Shown here: positions 9,269 through 19,597 of the stretch, piece after piece
Layout: each line of letters starts with the position of its first letter
Numbering within the stretch: position 1 is the first letter of the stretch
NCBI RefSeq assembly: GCF_006381105.1
Contig: NZ_VDET01000013.1
Coordinates: 94,137 to 158,136, forward strand
Length of the DNA: 64,000 nt
Direction: 5' to 3'
From: Flavicella sediminum
Lineage (GTDB): Bacteria > Bacteroidota > Bacteroidia > Flavobacteriales > Flavobacteriaceae
The notes under the pieces: model-generated
What the model was told of the DNA's origin: nothing
Database searches by the model: none
Seen by the model: only the letters and a program-made list of their open reading frames with translations
Made by a program: the position numbers and the translations under genes

Positions 9269-10843
9269 ATGTATAGAATGAAGAGTTTTAAAAAAATAAT
9301 GTCACCATGTAAATGGAGTTTTGTTTTGCTGTGTATGATCGTTTTTACTTCTTGTAAATCTCATAAAAAAGCAGAAAATAATTCTTCAAAAGAAAAAACT
9401 AAAAAGACAAATATTGTTTTTATCCTTGTTGATGATTTGGGCTACGCGGATGTTGGGTTTAATGGATCTACATATTTTGAAACTCCAAATTTAGATGCCT
9501 TGGCCAATGAAAGTTTGGTTTTCGATAATGCTTATATGTACCCTACGTGTTCTCCTTCAAGAACCGCAATTTTTACAGGGCAACAATCTTTTAGAACTGG
9601 AGTTTATGGAGTGCCTGTTTTAGAAAAAGGAACAGCTGAAGAAAATATTTTTTCTCGTTGGACGGTTGGAAAGGAGTTTCCTATTTATGCAGAGCCATTG
9701 GCAAAAAACGGGTACAAATCTATTCATATTGGAAAGTGGCACATTGTAGGTCCTTATCCTAAAAAAGAATTGAATAGCGAATGGCCAATTGCACAACGTT
9801 TGTCACAACCAGATCCGGGAGATTTTAGTTGGGTGAAAGCGCACAAAACTCCAGAAATTCAGCAATATTATCCTGAAGGACGTGGTTTTATAAAAAATGT
9901 TGGTGGTACATTTAGAGGAGATCCTGCTTTAGAAGAAGGAGGGTATCATAGTGAAAGAGGTGGCTATTGGGCTCCTTTTGAAAATCCATTTATAGAGCAA
10001 AAAACAACAGACAGCTGGTTAACAGATAGATTGACGGATGAAGCAATTGAGTTTATGGACGTACATAAAGACGAGCCATTTTTGATCAATTTAGATTATT
10101 ATGCTGTACACAAACCTATTCGTTCTAGAAGTGATGAATTGTATGCTAAATATATTGGGAAAGAAGATTCTATTACCGGACAAGGTGTGTCAAATAATGC
10201 GAAGAAAAAGAAAGAATATACCGCTTATGCAACCATGGTAGAATCTGTGGATACGAATATTCAAAGAATTATAAAGTATTTAAATGACAATAACTTGCGT
10301 GAAAATACGATGATTATTGTAACTTCAGATAATGGTTACAATGGTGGTCAAAGTAGAAATAACTTATTACGTGGGGCAAAAAGAGATGTATACGAAGGAG
10401 GGATAAAAGTACCAATGTTGGTCAACTGGCCAGCTAAAATAAAACCAAGAAGAACAGATATTCCAGTTTCATGTTTGGATGTTTTTCCTACAATGATGGA
10501 TGTTTCGGGAACTGCGCACAAAGGAATTTTAGACGGGAATTCTTTGACAGATATTTTTATGCAGGACACGGAAATTTTTAAAGAAAGACCTTTGTTTTGG
10601 CATTTGCCTAGTATGGTAAGTAAACATGGTACATGTTCGGCTATTAGAAAACAAAACTATAAGTTGATCCAATTTTTAAAAGATGGGAAATTGGAATTGT
10701 ATGATTTGAGTAAAGATTCTAAAGAAGCGCATAACCTTGCCGCTGAAAAATCTGAAATAACATCAAGCTTATTGAAAGAATTGGTTGCATGGCGTGTGAA
10801 AAATAAAGTGCCATTGCCTCCTAACTCTAGTTTAGAATTTTAA
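9269..10843 (+). CDS. S1-family sulfatase, lipoprotein
   Basis: A 524-residue formylglycine-dependent sulfatase that removes sulfate esters from carbohydrates. The lipobox ends at Cys29 (VFTSC), so it is lipid-anchored. The N-terminal metal-binding segment is VDDLGYADVG. The maturation motif is CSPSR with Cys94 (numbered from the ATG at 9269) to be converted to formylglycine, followed by TAIFTGQ. Further on are HIGKWH and a TSDNGYNGG metal-binding segment. It is the first gene of a two-sulfatase operon, 11 bp before the next. A second ATG lies at 9278. The target position on the sugar cannot be read from sequence. Confidence 0.93.
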   Translation: MYRMKSFKKIMSPCKWSFVLLCMIVFTSCKSHKKAENNSSKEKTKKTNIVFILVDDLGYADVGFNGSTYFETPNLDALANESLVFDNAYMYPTCSPSRTAIFTGQQSFRTGVYGVPVLEKGTAEENIFSRWTVGKEFPIYAEPLAKNGYKSIHIGKWHIVGPYPKKELNSEWPIAQRLSQPDPGDFSWVKAHKTPEIQQYYPEGRGFIKNVGGTFRGDPALEEGGYHSERGGYWAPFENPFIEQKTTDSWLTDRLTDEAIEFMDVHKDEPFLINLDYYAVHKPIRSRSDELYAKYIGKEDSITGQGVSNNAKKKKEYTAYATMVESVDTNIQRIIKYLNDNNLRENTMIIVTSDNGYNGGQSRNNLLRGAKRDVYEGGIKVPMLVNWPAKIKPRRTDIPVSCLDVFPTMMDVSGTAHKGILDGNSLTDIFMQDTEIFKERPLFWHLPSMVSKHGTCSAIRKQNYKLIQFLKDGKLELYDLSKDSKEAHNLAAEKSEITSSLLKELVAWRVKNKVPLPPNSSLEF

Positions 10844-10854
10844 ATAAATTAAAA

Positions 10855-12360
10855 ATGAGATTAGTATTAATTTTATGTTGCTGTTTAAGTTTCAATAGCT
10901 TCGCTCAAACAAAAAAGAAACCCAATGTATTGTTTATTGCGATAGATGATATCAATGATTGGGTAAGTCCACTAGACGGAAACAAACAAGCCATCACACC
11001 AAATATGGACAAATTTGCGAAGCAAGGAGCCATGGTTTTTAAAAACGCAGTTACGGCTGCGCCTATTTGTGGACCTTCTCGTTCGGCTATGTTGTCTGGT
11101 TTTTTACCTAGTACTTCAGGGGTGTATGGAAATGCACAAAATATGATTTATTCAGATGTAGTCAAAAAAAATGCCACCTTACCAGAATATTTTTCTAAAA
11201 ATGGATACCACACATTGGCCAATGGGAAAATTTTTCACAAACATGCCGCAGCAGGTGGAGTAGATTTTGGACATTGGGCTTTTGACGAATTTGCAAGAGG
11301 AAGACGTTATAACAATGACGTAGCAGATAAGAAATATGTAACAGCTTCAAAATCAGGAGTGATTAACGGGAGACAAGATCCTAGTTTTAAAAGCAAAAAA
11401 TCGAAATTAAGCTGGGGACCAACTGTTGATACGTTTGAAGAAACTGTAGATTATGCGGTTGCGGATTGGGCGAAAAATCAATTGCAAAGAGATTTTGACA
11501 AACCCTTTTTTATGGGCGTTGGTTTTATAAAACCACATTTGCCTTGGTACGTGCCTAAAGAATTTTTCGACTTGTACGATTTGGATAAAATAAAAGCGCC
11601 TATTGTTAATGAACACGATTTGGATGATATTTTAAAAGCCAACGGAAAACCTGATTTTCAACCAAGTGGTGAATATAAATGGATTAAAAAACATGGTTTA
11701 GAAAAAGAAGCTACGAGAGCTTATTTGGCAAATATTAGTTTTGTAGATAAATGTTTAGGAATCGTAATGGATGCCTTGGAAAAAAGTGGACATGCTGAAA
11801 ATACTATTGTTGTTATATGGGGAGATCATGGTTGGCATTTGGGAGAAAAACTTCGTTACCTAAAAAACACCTTGTGGTCGGAAGCAGTAAAACCACCTTT
11901 GTTTGTGCGATTGCCAGGTATGAAAAAAACACTGTATTGTGAAGAACCTGTAAGTTTGTTAGATATTTATCCAACTTTAGTCAATCTTTGTAATTTACCC
12001 AAAAAGCCAAATATTGAAGGACATGATTTTACAAGTCTATTAAAAAATCCAAAAGCAAAATGGGACTATCCAGGGGTTACTGTATCTGTAGGTGGGACTT
12101 CTGTTATGACCAAAGATTGGCATTATATCCAAAACCTATCAGGTACGGAAGAGTTGTATGATGTAGATAAAGATCAATTGGAATGGAATAATTTAATACA
12201 TCAGAAAAAATATAGTGCACTTATAAAGGAATTGAAAAAATGGGTGCCAAAAACTAGGCAAACGCCTAAAAAAGAACATTACGACAAACCTCCAAAATAT
12301 GTGGATGCAGATGAAGACCCAACCATAAAGCCAACTAGAAATTTAAAAACCTTGCACTAA
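10855..12360 (+). CDS. S1-family sulfatase, iduronate-2-sulfatase-like (S1_7 type)
   Basis: A 501-residue secreted sulfatase with a signal peptide ending at about residue 18 (NSFAQ) and no lipobox. The N-terminal DDINDWV segment and the CGPSR motif (Cys72) are typical of the iduronate-2-sulfatase-like branch, which SulfAtlas calls S1_7; I assign this from memory of that pattern. S1_7 members occur in carrageenan and ulvan loci. A GDHGWHLGE segment supplies the distal metal ligands and is diagnostic of this branch. It follows the first sulfatase by 11 bp and ends before a strong terminator. Confidence 0.9.
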   Translation: MRLVLILCCCLSFNSFAQTKKKPNVLFIAIDDINDWVSPLDGNKQAITPNMDKFAKQGAMVFKNAVTAAPICGPSRSAMLSGFLPSTSGVYGNAQNMIYSDVVKKNATLPEYFSKNGYHTLANGKIFHKHAAAGGVDFGHWAFDEFARGRRYNNDVADKKYVTASKSGVINGRQDPSFKSKKSKLSWGPTVDTFEETVDYAVADWAKNQLQRDFDKPFFMGVGFIKPHLPWYVPKEFFDLYDLDKIKAPIVNEHDLDDILKANGKPDFQPSGEYKWIKKHGLEKEATRAYLANISFVDKCLGIVMDALEKSGHAENTIVVIWGDHGWHLGEKLRYLKNTLWSEAVKPPLFVRLPGMKKTLYCEEPVSLLDIYPTLVNLCNLPKKPNIEGHDFTSLLKNPKAKWDYPGVTVSVGGTSVMTKDWHYIQNLSGTEELYDVDKDQLEWNNLIHQKKYSALIKELKKWVPKTRQTPKKEHYDKPPKYVDADEDPTIKPTRNLKTLH

Positions 12361-12439
12361 ACGAAATAGTTAAGAAGCATCAGATACTTTTGTTTTTGAA
12401 ATTAAAAATAGGAACGTAGTTTTAAACGTTTAAAAAGTA

Positions 12440-12472
12440 AAAACCCAAGATTATAGAATCTTGGGTTTTTTT
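12440..12472 (+). terminator. Rho-independent terminator after the two-sulfatase operon
   Basis: A perfect stem of at least 9 bp (12444-12452 with 12457-12465, longer with A:T pairs) with an ATAG loop and a following T-run. Apart from this hairpin and the operator/promoter at 12651, I see nothing identifiable in the 473-bp gap 12361-12833. Confidence 0.85.
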
Positions 12473-12650
12473 ATGCCTTTTATTTTGCGAGAACTACGGA
12501 AATATAGGCATGGATTGATTTCGTTTTTTTAGAAAACTCATCAAATTCTAAGCATTCATAATTCTGTTGTTTTGAAGTTATAGGGTTGTAAATCAAGGTT
12601 TAATACAGTGTTTTTTCTTTAAAGTACTAGGCTGATTATAGGGAGTTTGC

Positions 12651-12712
12651 ACTCATAAGCACAATATTAAATCCATTCAAAACAATTTGAAAATTCATTT
12701 ATTCAATATTTG
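12651..12712 (+). promoter_or_regulatory. Promoter 2: operator and -7 box upstream of the first susC-like gene
   Basis: Half-site 1 ACTCATAAGCACA (12651-12663) and half-site 2 TCCATTCAAAACA (12672-12684) are 21 bp apart. The -7 box AATATTTG (12705-12712) starts 54 bp after half-site 1. Compared with the second susC promoter at 47830 it also shares ATTAAATC at the same offset. The predicted leader to the susC start at 12834 is about 115 nt. Confidence 0.65.
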
Positions 12713-12833
12713 AGTCTATTAAATTAACTGATTTTATAACGAACTAAAACAAACTATTAAAATGACAAAAATTACCTACTAAATGATGAATTCAGAATTG
12801 CAAAGTGAAGAGTAACTAATTAAACCAATCAAA

Positions 12834-15800
12834 ATGAATTTAAAAAATGTATTAAAAATTAAAAAATCGACTAGAAAATTATACTTTCTATGTTCGTGTT
12901 TTTTATTGTGTTTTGTTTTACAAGGGCAAGCACAAAAAATAACGGTTAGTGGACTTGTTACAAGTTCAGATGACGGCTTGCCTATTCCGGGCTTATCCGT
13001 ATTAGTATTAGAAACAGGAAAAGGTGTTGTTACTGATTTTGATGGTTTGTATACCATTAAAACGGATATAGGACACAATCTTTCTTTTTCTTATGTAGGA
13101 ATGGAAAAAAAAATAATTAAAGTAACCAAACCGACTTTAAACATAAAAATGACTTCCTTGTTAGAAAGTTTGGAAGAGGTTGTCGTAATTGGATATGGGG
13201 CCATTGCTAAAAAAGAAGTGACAGGAGCAGTTGCTCAAATAAAGGCTGAAGAAATTGAAGAATTTATCACTTCAGATTTGGGAACAGCTTTACAAGGACA
13301 AATAGCGGGTGTAACGGTAACTTCGTCTTCTGGTGAACCTGGTTCTGAAGCAAATATTGAAATTCGAGGAATTACCTCATTGGCAGGAAGCAACAACCCA
13401 CTTTATGTGGTTGATGGAATTCCTCAATTAGGAAACCCTGGAATGAGTCCCAATGAAATTGAAACAATTGATGTTTTAAAAGATGCTGGGTCTACCGCTG
13501 TTTATGGAGCTAGAGGGGCTGCAGGTGTTATTTTAATCACCACAAAAAGAGGAAAAGCAGGAACGGCAAAAGTTACGTTTACCAATACCTACGGAATTCA
13601 AAACTTAAAACAAGGTTTGCCCTTAATGAATGCAAAAGATCAATTGTATTTTAATTCAGTACAAGAGTTTTATTTTGATGGAAAAATAAGAGATATAAAC
13701 CAAGAGTCTTGGTTAAATAACGACAATAGTTTTACGGACTATGTGGTGGTTGATAATGCTGCAACTAAAAAATACGATCTTAATATCACAGGAGGTACCA
13801 AAGGATTTACCTACAATGCTGTAGTCGGGTATTTCGATCAAGATGGAATTATCATTAATTCTAATTATCAAAGATTCAATTCTAGGCTTTCAACAACTTA
13901 TAAATCAGATAACTGGAAAATTGACGTAAGTGCTGCGGTTGCAACTGATAAAAAAGTTTCTTCAAGTAGCAGTTTATTTCAAAATACAGCTTTTTATTCT
14001 CCTATCTATCCAGAAATTGATCCTAATTCTGATGTGGCCTATACCAATGGAAGTGGTACGGTTTCTACTCCTTTAGAAAGACTTTTAGGCTCTATACGAA
14101 CTAGCGCTCCTAGAAATAAAGACAGTATGAATTCGAGTGTAAGTGTTTCTCGAAATTTTGGAGAAAATTTTATTTTGACAACTCGTTTTGGAGGTTCAGT
14201 AACCAATGAAATAAGAAATACATTCAAACCGAATACTACGATTATAGATATCAGTGATAATTCAGTAGATATTGATCCAACCAGAAGTTCTGTTTCTGCT
14301 GAAGCAATTAGATCGGCCAAATACAGTTTTGATGGAATTTTGAATTACAAAAAACAACTAGGTGAGCATGCCCTAAATATTACGACTTCTTTTTCTGCTG
14401 AAAAAGGCTCTAAGGAATCTTTTTTAGGTTCAAAAGAAGGGGTGGCCAATAACAATATCATGGTGCTAAATGGGGCTACCATTAATCCAAGAGTGACCAG
14501 TGGAAATAATTACACAAAAACCACAGTCGGTTCCATGGGAAGAATTCAATACAATTACCAACGTAAATATTTGTTTTCAGTTTTAGCTAGGTACGATGGC
14601 TCTTCTAGATTTGGCGAAAAACATCGTTGGGGCTTGTTTCCAACAATTTCTGCTGGTTGGAATGTTTCTGATGAGGATTTTTGGACACCATTAAAACATG
14701 TGGTTAATAATTTACGACTGAGAGCAAGTCAGGGAATGGTTGGAAATGATAGTTTTAGTGACTATGAATTTGCCAGTACTTTGGTGCAATCAACAGATTA
14801 TATTTTCGATCCAACCGATCAAAGTCAGTCTTTTGGATCTATCGTAAAATCGTATTCCAATAAAGATGTTAAATGGGAAACCTCAGTTTCAACAAATATT
14901 GGATTGGATGTAGGGTTCTTTAAAAATAAACTTACCCTTACAGCGGATGTTTATCGAACTAAAAAAAGAGACATGTTGTTTCCTGTTCGTTTACCAGGTT
15001 CTTTAGGAGGCTATTATGACAGTCTGTTGACCTTAAATGTGGGGAATATGGAAAATCAAGGAATTGAATTGTCGGCTCGTTATAAAAAACGTGTGGGGAA
15101 TAGCAATTTTACTTTGGGAGTTAATTTTGGGAAAAATGAAAATGTGGTGACTAAAATGGCTGGTGAGACCACGATAATTTTTAATTCAGGTTCAAATCTT
15201 GGTGGAGTGCCAGTTACTGTGTTGGAAGTTGGACGAGAAGTGGGGGCATTTTACTTATACAAAACCAACGGAATTATTAAAACAGAAGAACAACTTGAAG
15301 CCTATAAATTACATCCTTCAAGATCCACAGCTACTTTAGGTGACTTGATTTATGTGGATACAAATGGAGATGGAGATATTTCAGATTTAGACAGGCAATA
15401 TTCGGGTAGTGGTCTTCAAGATTTTGATATGGGATTGAATTTTGGATGGAAATATAAAAATTGGGATTTAGCCATGAATTGGTATGCATCTGTTGGTGCT
15501 GAAATTATCAATGGTCAAAAGCGAGAAGCCTATAGCAGAGGACGCCATAAAGATTTGGTAAATATGTGGACACCAGAGAATCCTAATTCGAATACACCAT
15601 TTTACAAAGGAAGAACGAGTGTGGAGAATTTTGCTGCAGAAACAGATAAATGGTTAGAAAGTGGAGATTATTTAAGATTGAAATTAATTACTATAGGCTA
15701 TAGCTTGCCTAAAAAAGTATGTGAAGATATCGGACTGCAAAGTTTGAGATTGTTCGGTACTTCTCAAAATCCATTAACATTTACAAAGTATGAAGGTTTT

Positions 15801-15899
15801 GAACCTGAAATTGGAGGAAATGTACAAAAAAGAGGATTGGATTTGGACAGGTATCCTACTTCTATCTTGTATTCTTTCGGACTTAAAGTGGTGTTTTAA
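12834..15899 (+). CDS. SusC-like TonB-dependent outer-membrane transporter 1
   Basis: A 1021-residue outer-membrane glycan importer. It has a signal peptide of about 34 residues (ends QGQAQK) and a carboxypeptidase-regulatory-like domain at about 36-110 (VTDFDGLYTIK). A TonB plug begins at about 115 with EEVVVIGYG and includes the PLYVVDGIP and VYGARGAAGVI motifs. The 22-strand barrel runs to the C-terminal Phe. A DTNGDGDIS calcium-type loop lies near residue 840. It is the first gene of susC-susD-susE, 15 bp before susD. It is a close paralogue of the protein at 48102. Confidence 0.96.
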   Translation: MNLKNVLKIKKSTRKLYFLCSCFLLCFVLQGQAQKITVSGLVTSSDDGLPIPGLSVLVLETGKGVVTDFDGLYTIKTDIGHNLSFSYVGMEKKIIKVTKPTLNIKMTSLLESLEEVVVIGYGAIAKKEVTGAVAQIKAEEIEEFITSDLGTALQGQIAGVTVTSSSGEPGSEANIEIRGITSLAGSNNPLYVVDGIPQLGNPGMSPNEIETIDVLKDAGSTAVYGARGAAGVILITTKRGKAGTAKVTFTNTYGIQNLKQGLPLMNAKDQLYFNSVQEFYFDGKIRDINQESWLNNDNSFTDYVVVDNAATKKYDLNITGGTKGFTYNAVVGYFDQDGIIINSNYQRFNSRLSTTYKSDNWKIDVSAAVATDKKVSSSSSLFQNTAFYSPIYPEIDPNSDVAYTNGSGTVSTPLERLLGSIRTSAPRNKDSMNSSVSVSRNFGENFILTTRFGGSVTNEIRNTFKPNTTIIDISDNSVDIDPTRSSVSAEAIRSAKYSFDGILNYKKQLGEHALNITTSFSAEKGSKESFLGSKEGVANNNIMVLNGATINPRVTSGNNYTKTTVGSMGRIQYNYQRKYLFSVLARYDGSSRFGEKHRWGLFPTISAGWNVSDEDFWTPLKHVVNNLRLRASQGMVGNDSFSDYEFASTLVQSTDYIFDPTDQSQSFGSIVKSYSNKDVKWETSVSTNIGLDVGFFKNKLTLTADVYRTKKRDMLFPVRLPGSLGGYYDSLLTLNVGNMENQGIELSARYKKRVGNSNFTLGVNFGKNENVVTKMAGETTIIFNSGSNLGGVPVTVLEVGREVGAFYLYKTNGIIKTEEQLEAYKLHPSRSTATLGDLIYVDTNGDGDISDLDRQYSGSGLQDFDMGLNFGWKYKNWDLAMNWYASVGAEIINGQKREAYSRGRHKDLVNMWTPENPNSNTPFYKGRTSVENFAAETDKWLESGDYLRLKLITIGYSLPKKVCEDIGLQSLRLFGTSQNPLTFTKYEGFEPEIGGNVQKRGLDLDRYPTSILYSFGLKVVF

Positions 15900-15914
15900 T
15901 TAAAACGATAAATT

Positions 15915-17681
15915 ATGAAAAATTATATATATAAAATCTTAGTAGCTATCGTATTGGTAACTTTAGTTCCGTCGTGCGATGAGTACTTGATCGAAACCAA
16001 TCCAAATGAAGTTTCAGAAGATTCTTTTTGGAAAAACCTAATCGATACCGATAAAGGATTGACAGCGGTTTATGGTTCAATGTTGAATCAAAAAATTTAT
16101 GCCGTTATAGCGGAAGCTTGGAGATCTGACATGGCATTTCCCAATCAACGGAACAAACCAACGACCAATGTATTCTACAAACAATTGTTCAATAACAATT
16201 CTAGAGAAATCAATGATCGTTGGACGGCTATTTATCAAATTATTTGGAGAGCAAATCAAGTCATTGATGGCTTAAATAGTTTAGATGCTGAAACCAAGCA
16301 ACGAGAAGAATGGGTCAATCAAATGGGACAAGCTCGATTTTTTAGAGGACTCGGACATTTTTACGCGCATTCGGTGTATAACAACGGAAGTATTATTATT
16401 CGAGATAAGATTCCTGCAAATGCTTCTGAAATTCAAATAGCGCTTTCTTCTCCTGAAGATGTTAGAGCTTTTTTTAGAGCGGATTTTGAATATGCCTATA
16501 AAAATCTTCCTGCTCAATTTGAACAAAAAGCAAGAGTAGATGCAGGAGTAGCTGCAACAATGTTAGGAACAAGTTATTTGTATGAAGGGAAATATGCGGA
16601 AGCAAAAGTATATTTTGAAGATGTGTTGACAAATCCTGCATATGGATACGAATTGGTACAAAATACAGAGCTCATGTTTACTTCTGCTGGAGATTTTAAT
16701 TCAGAATCTATTTTTGAATTAAATTATGGCTTTTTACAGGTAGAAGATTCCAATTTTGATGAAGAAAGTTTCTTTACAATTTTAGCTAGGAACACGGCAG
16801 CAAGCGGTAGAGGAGGAGGAACAGGCTCACATACAGTTCCGTCAGCATGGCTTACAGAAGCATATGCTTCAGAGGCATTAGATGCTCAAGATTCTAGAAA
16901 TTATGTAGACAATGGAGTTGGAGGAGTAAAACTTAGAAATGTTTCCTTGAGAGCTTCTGCTATGATTGCCTTGGTGAATGATGAAGATACGCCATTTTAT
17001 TTGCAGCCATCAGTTCCGTTGGCAGCCGATTTTGGTTTGAAATTTTCATTTTTCAAACATTTTTCCAATCATGATATTATCTCAGAAGAAGCTTTGTTAG
17101 CAGATACTTCGTTAAAATCACCAAAAAACTTTTTGCTAAATCGTTTAGGACATGTGTATTTGATGCAGGCAGAATGTCTTCTTAAAACAGGCGATTTGAA
17201 TGGAGCTATAGGTCTAATCAATACAATTAGAGCTAGATGGGGACTCCGATTATTAGGACTTGAAGATGGTTCAAATCACGATTTTGACGGTGTTATTTAT
17301 ACGGAAGAAACTTTAATGGAGCGCTTAATGTATATCGAAAAACCTTTAGAAACGTCTATTGAAGGTTTTTCAATTAGAAATATTGACATGCAAAGATGGG
17401 GAATTGCAAAAGCTAGATTTGAAGACTTAGCTGCAACAAATTACTACTTGATCAATTATGAATACAAAGGAATTGATGGAGAACCTGTTGTTGCTAAAAA
17501 TTCAAGAATTGTAAAAAACACAAATTTAGAAGAAAGCAATTATACTTTAATCGATATGGAATACAACCAAGCAGCTCAGTTTTATGATGCAAAACTACAT
17601 GCTTTTTTGCCTTTGCCTTCCATTGAGGTTTTAAATAACAACCAGGTTTTATCTAATTTAAATGAAAATGATGAAAAATAA
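15915..17681 (+). CDS. SusD-like surface glycan-binding lipoprotein 1
   Basis: A 588-residue SusD/RagB-family lipoprotein that caps the SusC-like pore and binds oligosaccharide. The lipobox ends at Cys21 (LVPSC). The TPR-type helical framework is visible (WRANQVIDGL, GQARFFRGLGHFYA, LGHVYLMQAECLLKTGDL, INTIRARWG). It starts 15 bp after susC, and its 3' end overlaps the susE-like gene by 20 bp, indicating translational coupling. The closest relative in the window is the protein at 51192, alike along its whole length. Confidence 0.95.
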   Translation: MKNYIYKILVAIVLVTLVPSCDEYLIETNPNEVSEDSFWKNLIDTDKGLTAVYGSMLNQKIYAVIAEAWRSDMAFPNQRNKPTTNVFYKQLFNNNSREINDRWTAIYQIIWRANQVIDGLNSLDAETKQREEWVNQMGQARFFRGLGHFYAHSVYNNGSIIIRDKIPANASEIQIALSSPEDVRAFFRADFEYAYKNLPAQFEQKARVDAGVAATMLGTSYLYEGKYAEAKVYFEDVLTNPAYGYELVQNTELMFTSAGDFNSESIFELNYGFLQVEDSNFDEESFFTILARNTAASGRGGGTGSHTVPSAWLTEAYASEALDAQDSRNYVDNGVGGVKLRNVSLRASAMIALVNDEDTPFYLQPSVPLAADFGLKFSFFKHFSNHDIISEEALLADTSLKSPKNFLLNRLGHVYLMQAECLLKTGDLNGAIGLINTIRARWGLRLLGLEDGSNHDFDGVIYTEETLMERLMYIEKPLETSIEGFSIRNIDMQRWGIAKARFEDLAATNYYLINYEYKGIDGEPVVAKNSRIVKNTNLEESNYTLIDMEYNQAAQFYDAKLHAFLPLPSIEVLNNNQVLSNLNENDEK

Positions 17682-19320
17682 AATATATAAAACAATGCTA
17701 GTACTACTTGTTTTGGTAACAAGTTGTACGAATATGGACGAATACGATGTGCCAAGTGGAAATTACTCTAGTTTTTGGGCTCGAACTACAAAAGACAATA
17801 GTGCCGTAGATAAAATTTGTAATATAAACGATTATGTTGCTTTTTACGACCTATCACGAAATGTCTTGAGTCATGAATGGACGACTCCTTCAGAGACAAA
17901 ATTTTTAAGCAAAGAATTTACTGAGCAAGATTCTGTTTATAGCAAGTTTGTCATAGGAAATGGAGGAAAATCGAAAGAGGATTTGATCAATGTGTATTTT
18001 CCAAAAGCGGGTGTATATGAAATTAATTTGTTAAATACTTACAAAGATTCTGTTGCAGAATCCGTTTTTGTTGAAGCTACGGGAGTTTGGATGGTTGATA
18101 AAAGTTATTCTGTGGATGTTTTCGCAGATCCAAATCCGGCAGGAGCCATTTTTTATAAGGAAGAAAAAGTGTTTTCATTGAAAGAAACAGAGACACCTTC
18201 CCTAGAAAATAAAGCTAATTGGCCTGTAATTAATATTGAAGCAGGTGAAGAATTGGTTTTTATGGACGAATCTATTACCGGAAGAGCTGATGGGGCAAAA
18301 TGGAGTTTTGAAGGTGGAAAACCAGAAACATCATCAAAAGATTCTTTAGGTGTGGTGTACAATAAATTAGGACAATTCACAGCAACCTTGACTTCCACAA
18401 GAAAAGATCCTTCTAAGTCGGTAGGAAAATACATGCCTGTTATTGTCCAAGTAAATCCTTCTTCAAAACCATTTACTATTAATGGAGCTGTTAGCATGGA
18501 TGTTCAGAAAGTAATATCTTTTGCGGTAACCGGTGAAGTAGCTTCTGTTTTAGGAGCTGCGGCAAATTTTACGGTTCATGTAAGTAATACAGCTGCTGGT
18601 TTTGATCAAAATATAGAAGTAGCTTCCGTACAAATTAATACAGAAGATGCGACCGTACTTGAATTGGAATTGAAAGAACCTATTTACAATACAGATGAGG
18701 TTACAATTGCTTATGCAGGTACGAGTTTAATTTCTGTGGATGAAAGAGTATTGCAAAATTTTGATGCAACACCGATTACTATAGAACGTGGATATAGTAT
18801 TCTTATTGATGATCATGTTGGTTTTGAGGTTCCGTTTGATGGGAATAAAGCTTCAAAACGTGCTTTTACCAATCAATATTGGTGTGCAGGAACAAATGAC
18901 GATCCTATCTTTTTTCAAAGAACAGAAGAGAAGTCTTATAAAGGAATGGCTTCTATGAAATATACCAATGAAGCAGGAGTATTTACAGACGTTTATTTAA
19001 GAAGTACCGATTTTTCTAAACCGAATGGTCTTATTTCGGGAGCGAAGTATGTGTCTTATAAAATCTTCTTAGAAGAAGGAAATACCATGAAAGGTTTTAC
19101 GACAAGTTTAAATGAGCCAGCTTTAGAATTGGATTGGGATATCGAAAATTTACCTAGAGGAAAATGGGTGGAAATTGGTCAAACAATTACAACTGATGAA
19201 ATTATTTCTGGTGCGCAATGGGTTGTAAAAATACCTGCCGCATCCAATCCAGGAGTTACAGGAAGTCAAACCATGTATTTTGACGATTTGCAAATGATTC
19301 CGCTAGTGCCTAGACCTTAA
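17662..19320 (+). CDS. SusE-position surface glycan-binding lipoprotein with PKD-like domain 1
   Basis: A protein of about 552 residues with a lipobox ending at Cys22 (LVTSC). It sits in the SusE position, where surface binding lipoproteins are usual. It has an internal PKD-like beta-sandwich (about residues 190-280, with WPVINIEAGEELVFMDES and a GQFTATLTS strand) and a C-terminal beta-sandwich (about 400-552) resembling a carbohydrate-binding module. No catalytic motif is seen. Three in-frame ATGs (17662, 17668, 17671) are close together; all overlap the end of susD. A paralogue lies at 52962. The role in substrate capture is inferred from position. Confidence 0.85.
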   Translation: MKMMKNKIYKTMLVLLVLVTSCTNMDEYDVPSGNYSSFWARTTKDNSAVDKICNINDYVAFYDLSRNVLSHEWTTPSETKFLSKEFTEQDSVYSKFVIGNGGKSKEDLINVYFPKAGVYEINLLNTYKDSVAESVFVEATGVWMVDKSYSVDVFADPNPAGAIFYKEEKVFSLKETETPSLENKANWPVINIEAGEELVFMDESITGRADGAKWSFEGGKPETSSKDSLGVVYNKLGQFTATLTSTRKDPSKSVGKYMPVIVQVNPSSKPFTINGAVSMDVQKVISFAVTGEVASVLGAAANFTVHVSNTAAGFDQNIEVASVQINTEDATVLELELKEPIYNTDEVTIAYAGTSLISVDERVLQNFDATPITIERGYSILIDDHVGFEVPFDGNKASKRAFTNQYWCAGTNDDPIFFQRTEEKSYKGMASMKYTNEAGVFTDVYLRSTDFSKPNGLISGAKYVSYKIFLEEGNTMKGFTTSLNEPALELDWDIENLPRGKWVEIGQTITTDEIISGAQWVVKIPAASNPGVTGSQTMYFDDLQMIPLVPRP

Positions 19321-19364
19321 AAAGAAGGATGAATTCTAAAATTTTGTTTTAATAAAAACCTACT

Positions 19365-19399
19365 AAGGCTATCTGATTTTATTCAGGTAGCCTTATTTT
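19365..19399 (+). terminator. Terminator-like hairpin after susE-like gene 1
   Basis: A 12-bp stem (19365-19376 with 19383-19394) containing one G:U pair, with a 6-nt loop and a short ATTTT after it. It separates the susCDE transcript from the HTCS gene. I see no convincing promoter box in the rest of the gap up to 19597. Confidence 0.6.
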
Positions 19400-19597
19400 G
19401 CTAATTTTAAGCACTTATTTATGTTGAGGAATTGAGGGTTTTATTTCAAAATTGCAAATATATTTTTTTTGACTTTTTAAGGAGTTTGCCATTGTTTTGT
19501 TTTAATTTAACATCTTTATTAAAATTGGCAATTTCAGAAGAATTCAACAGCGCTTTAGAAAACTTTAGCAACTAATTTAATTATCAAATCTTACAGA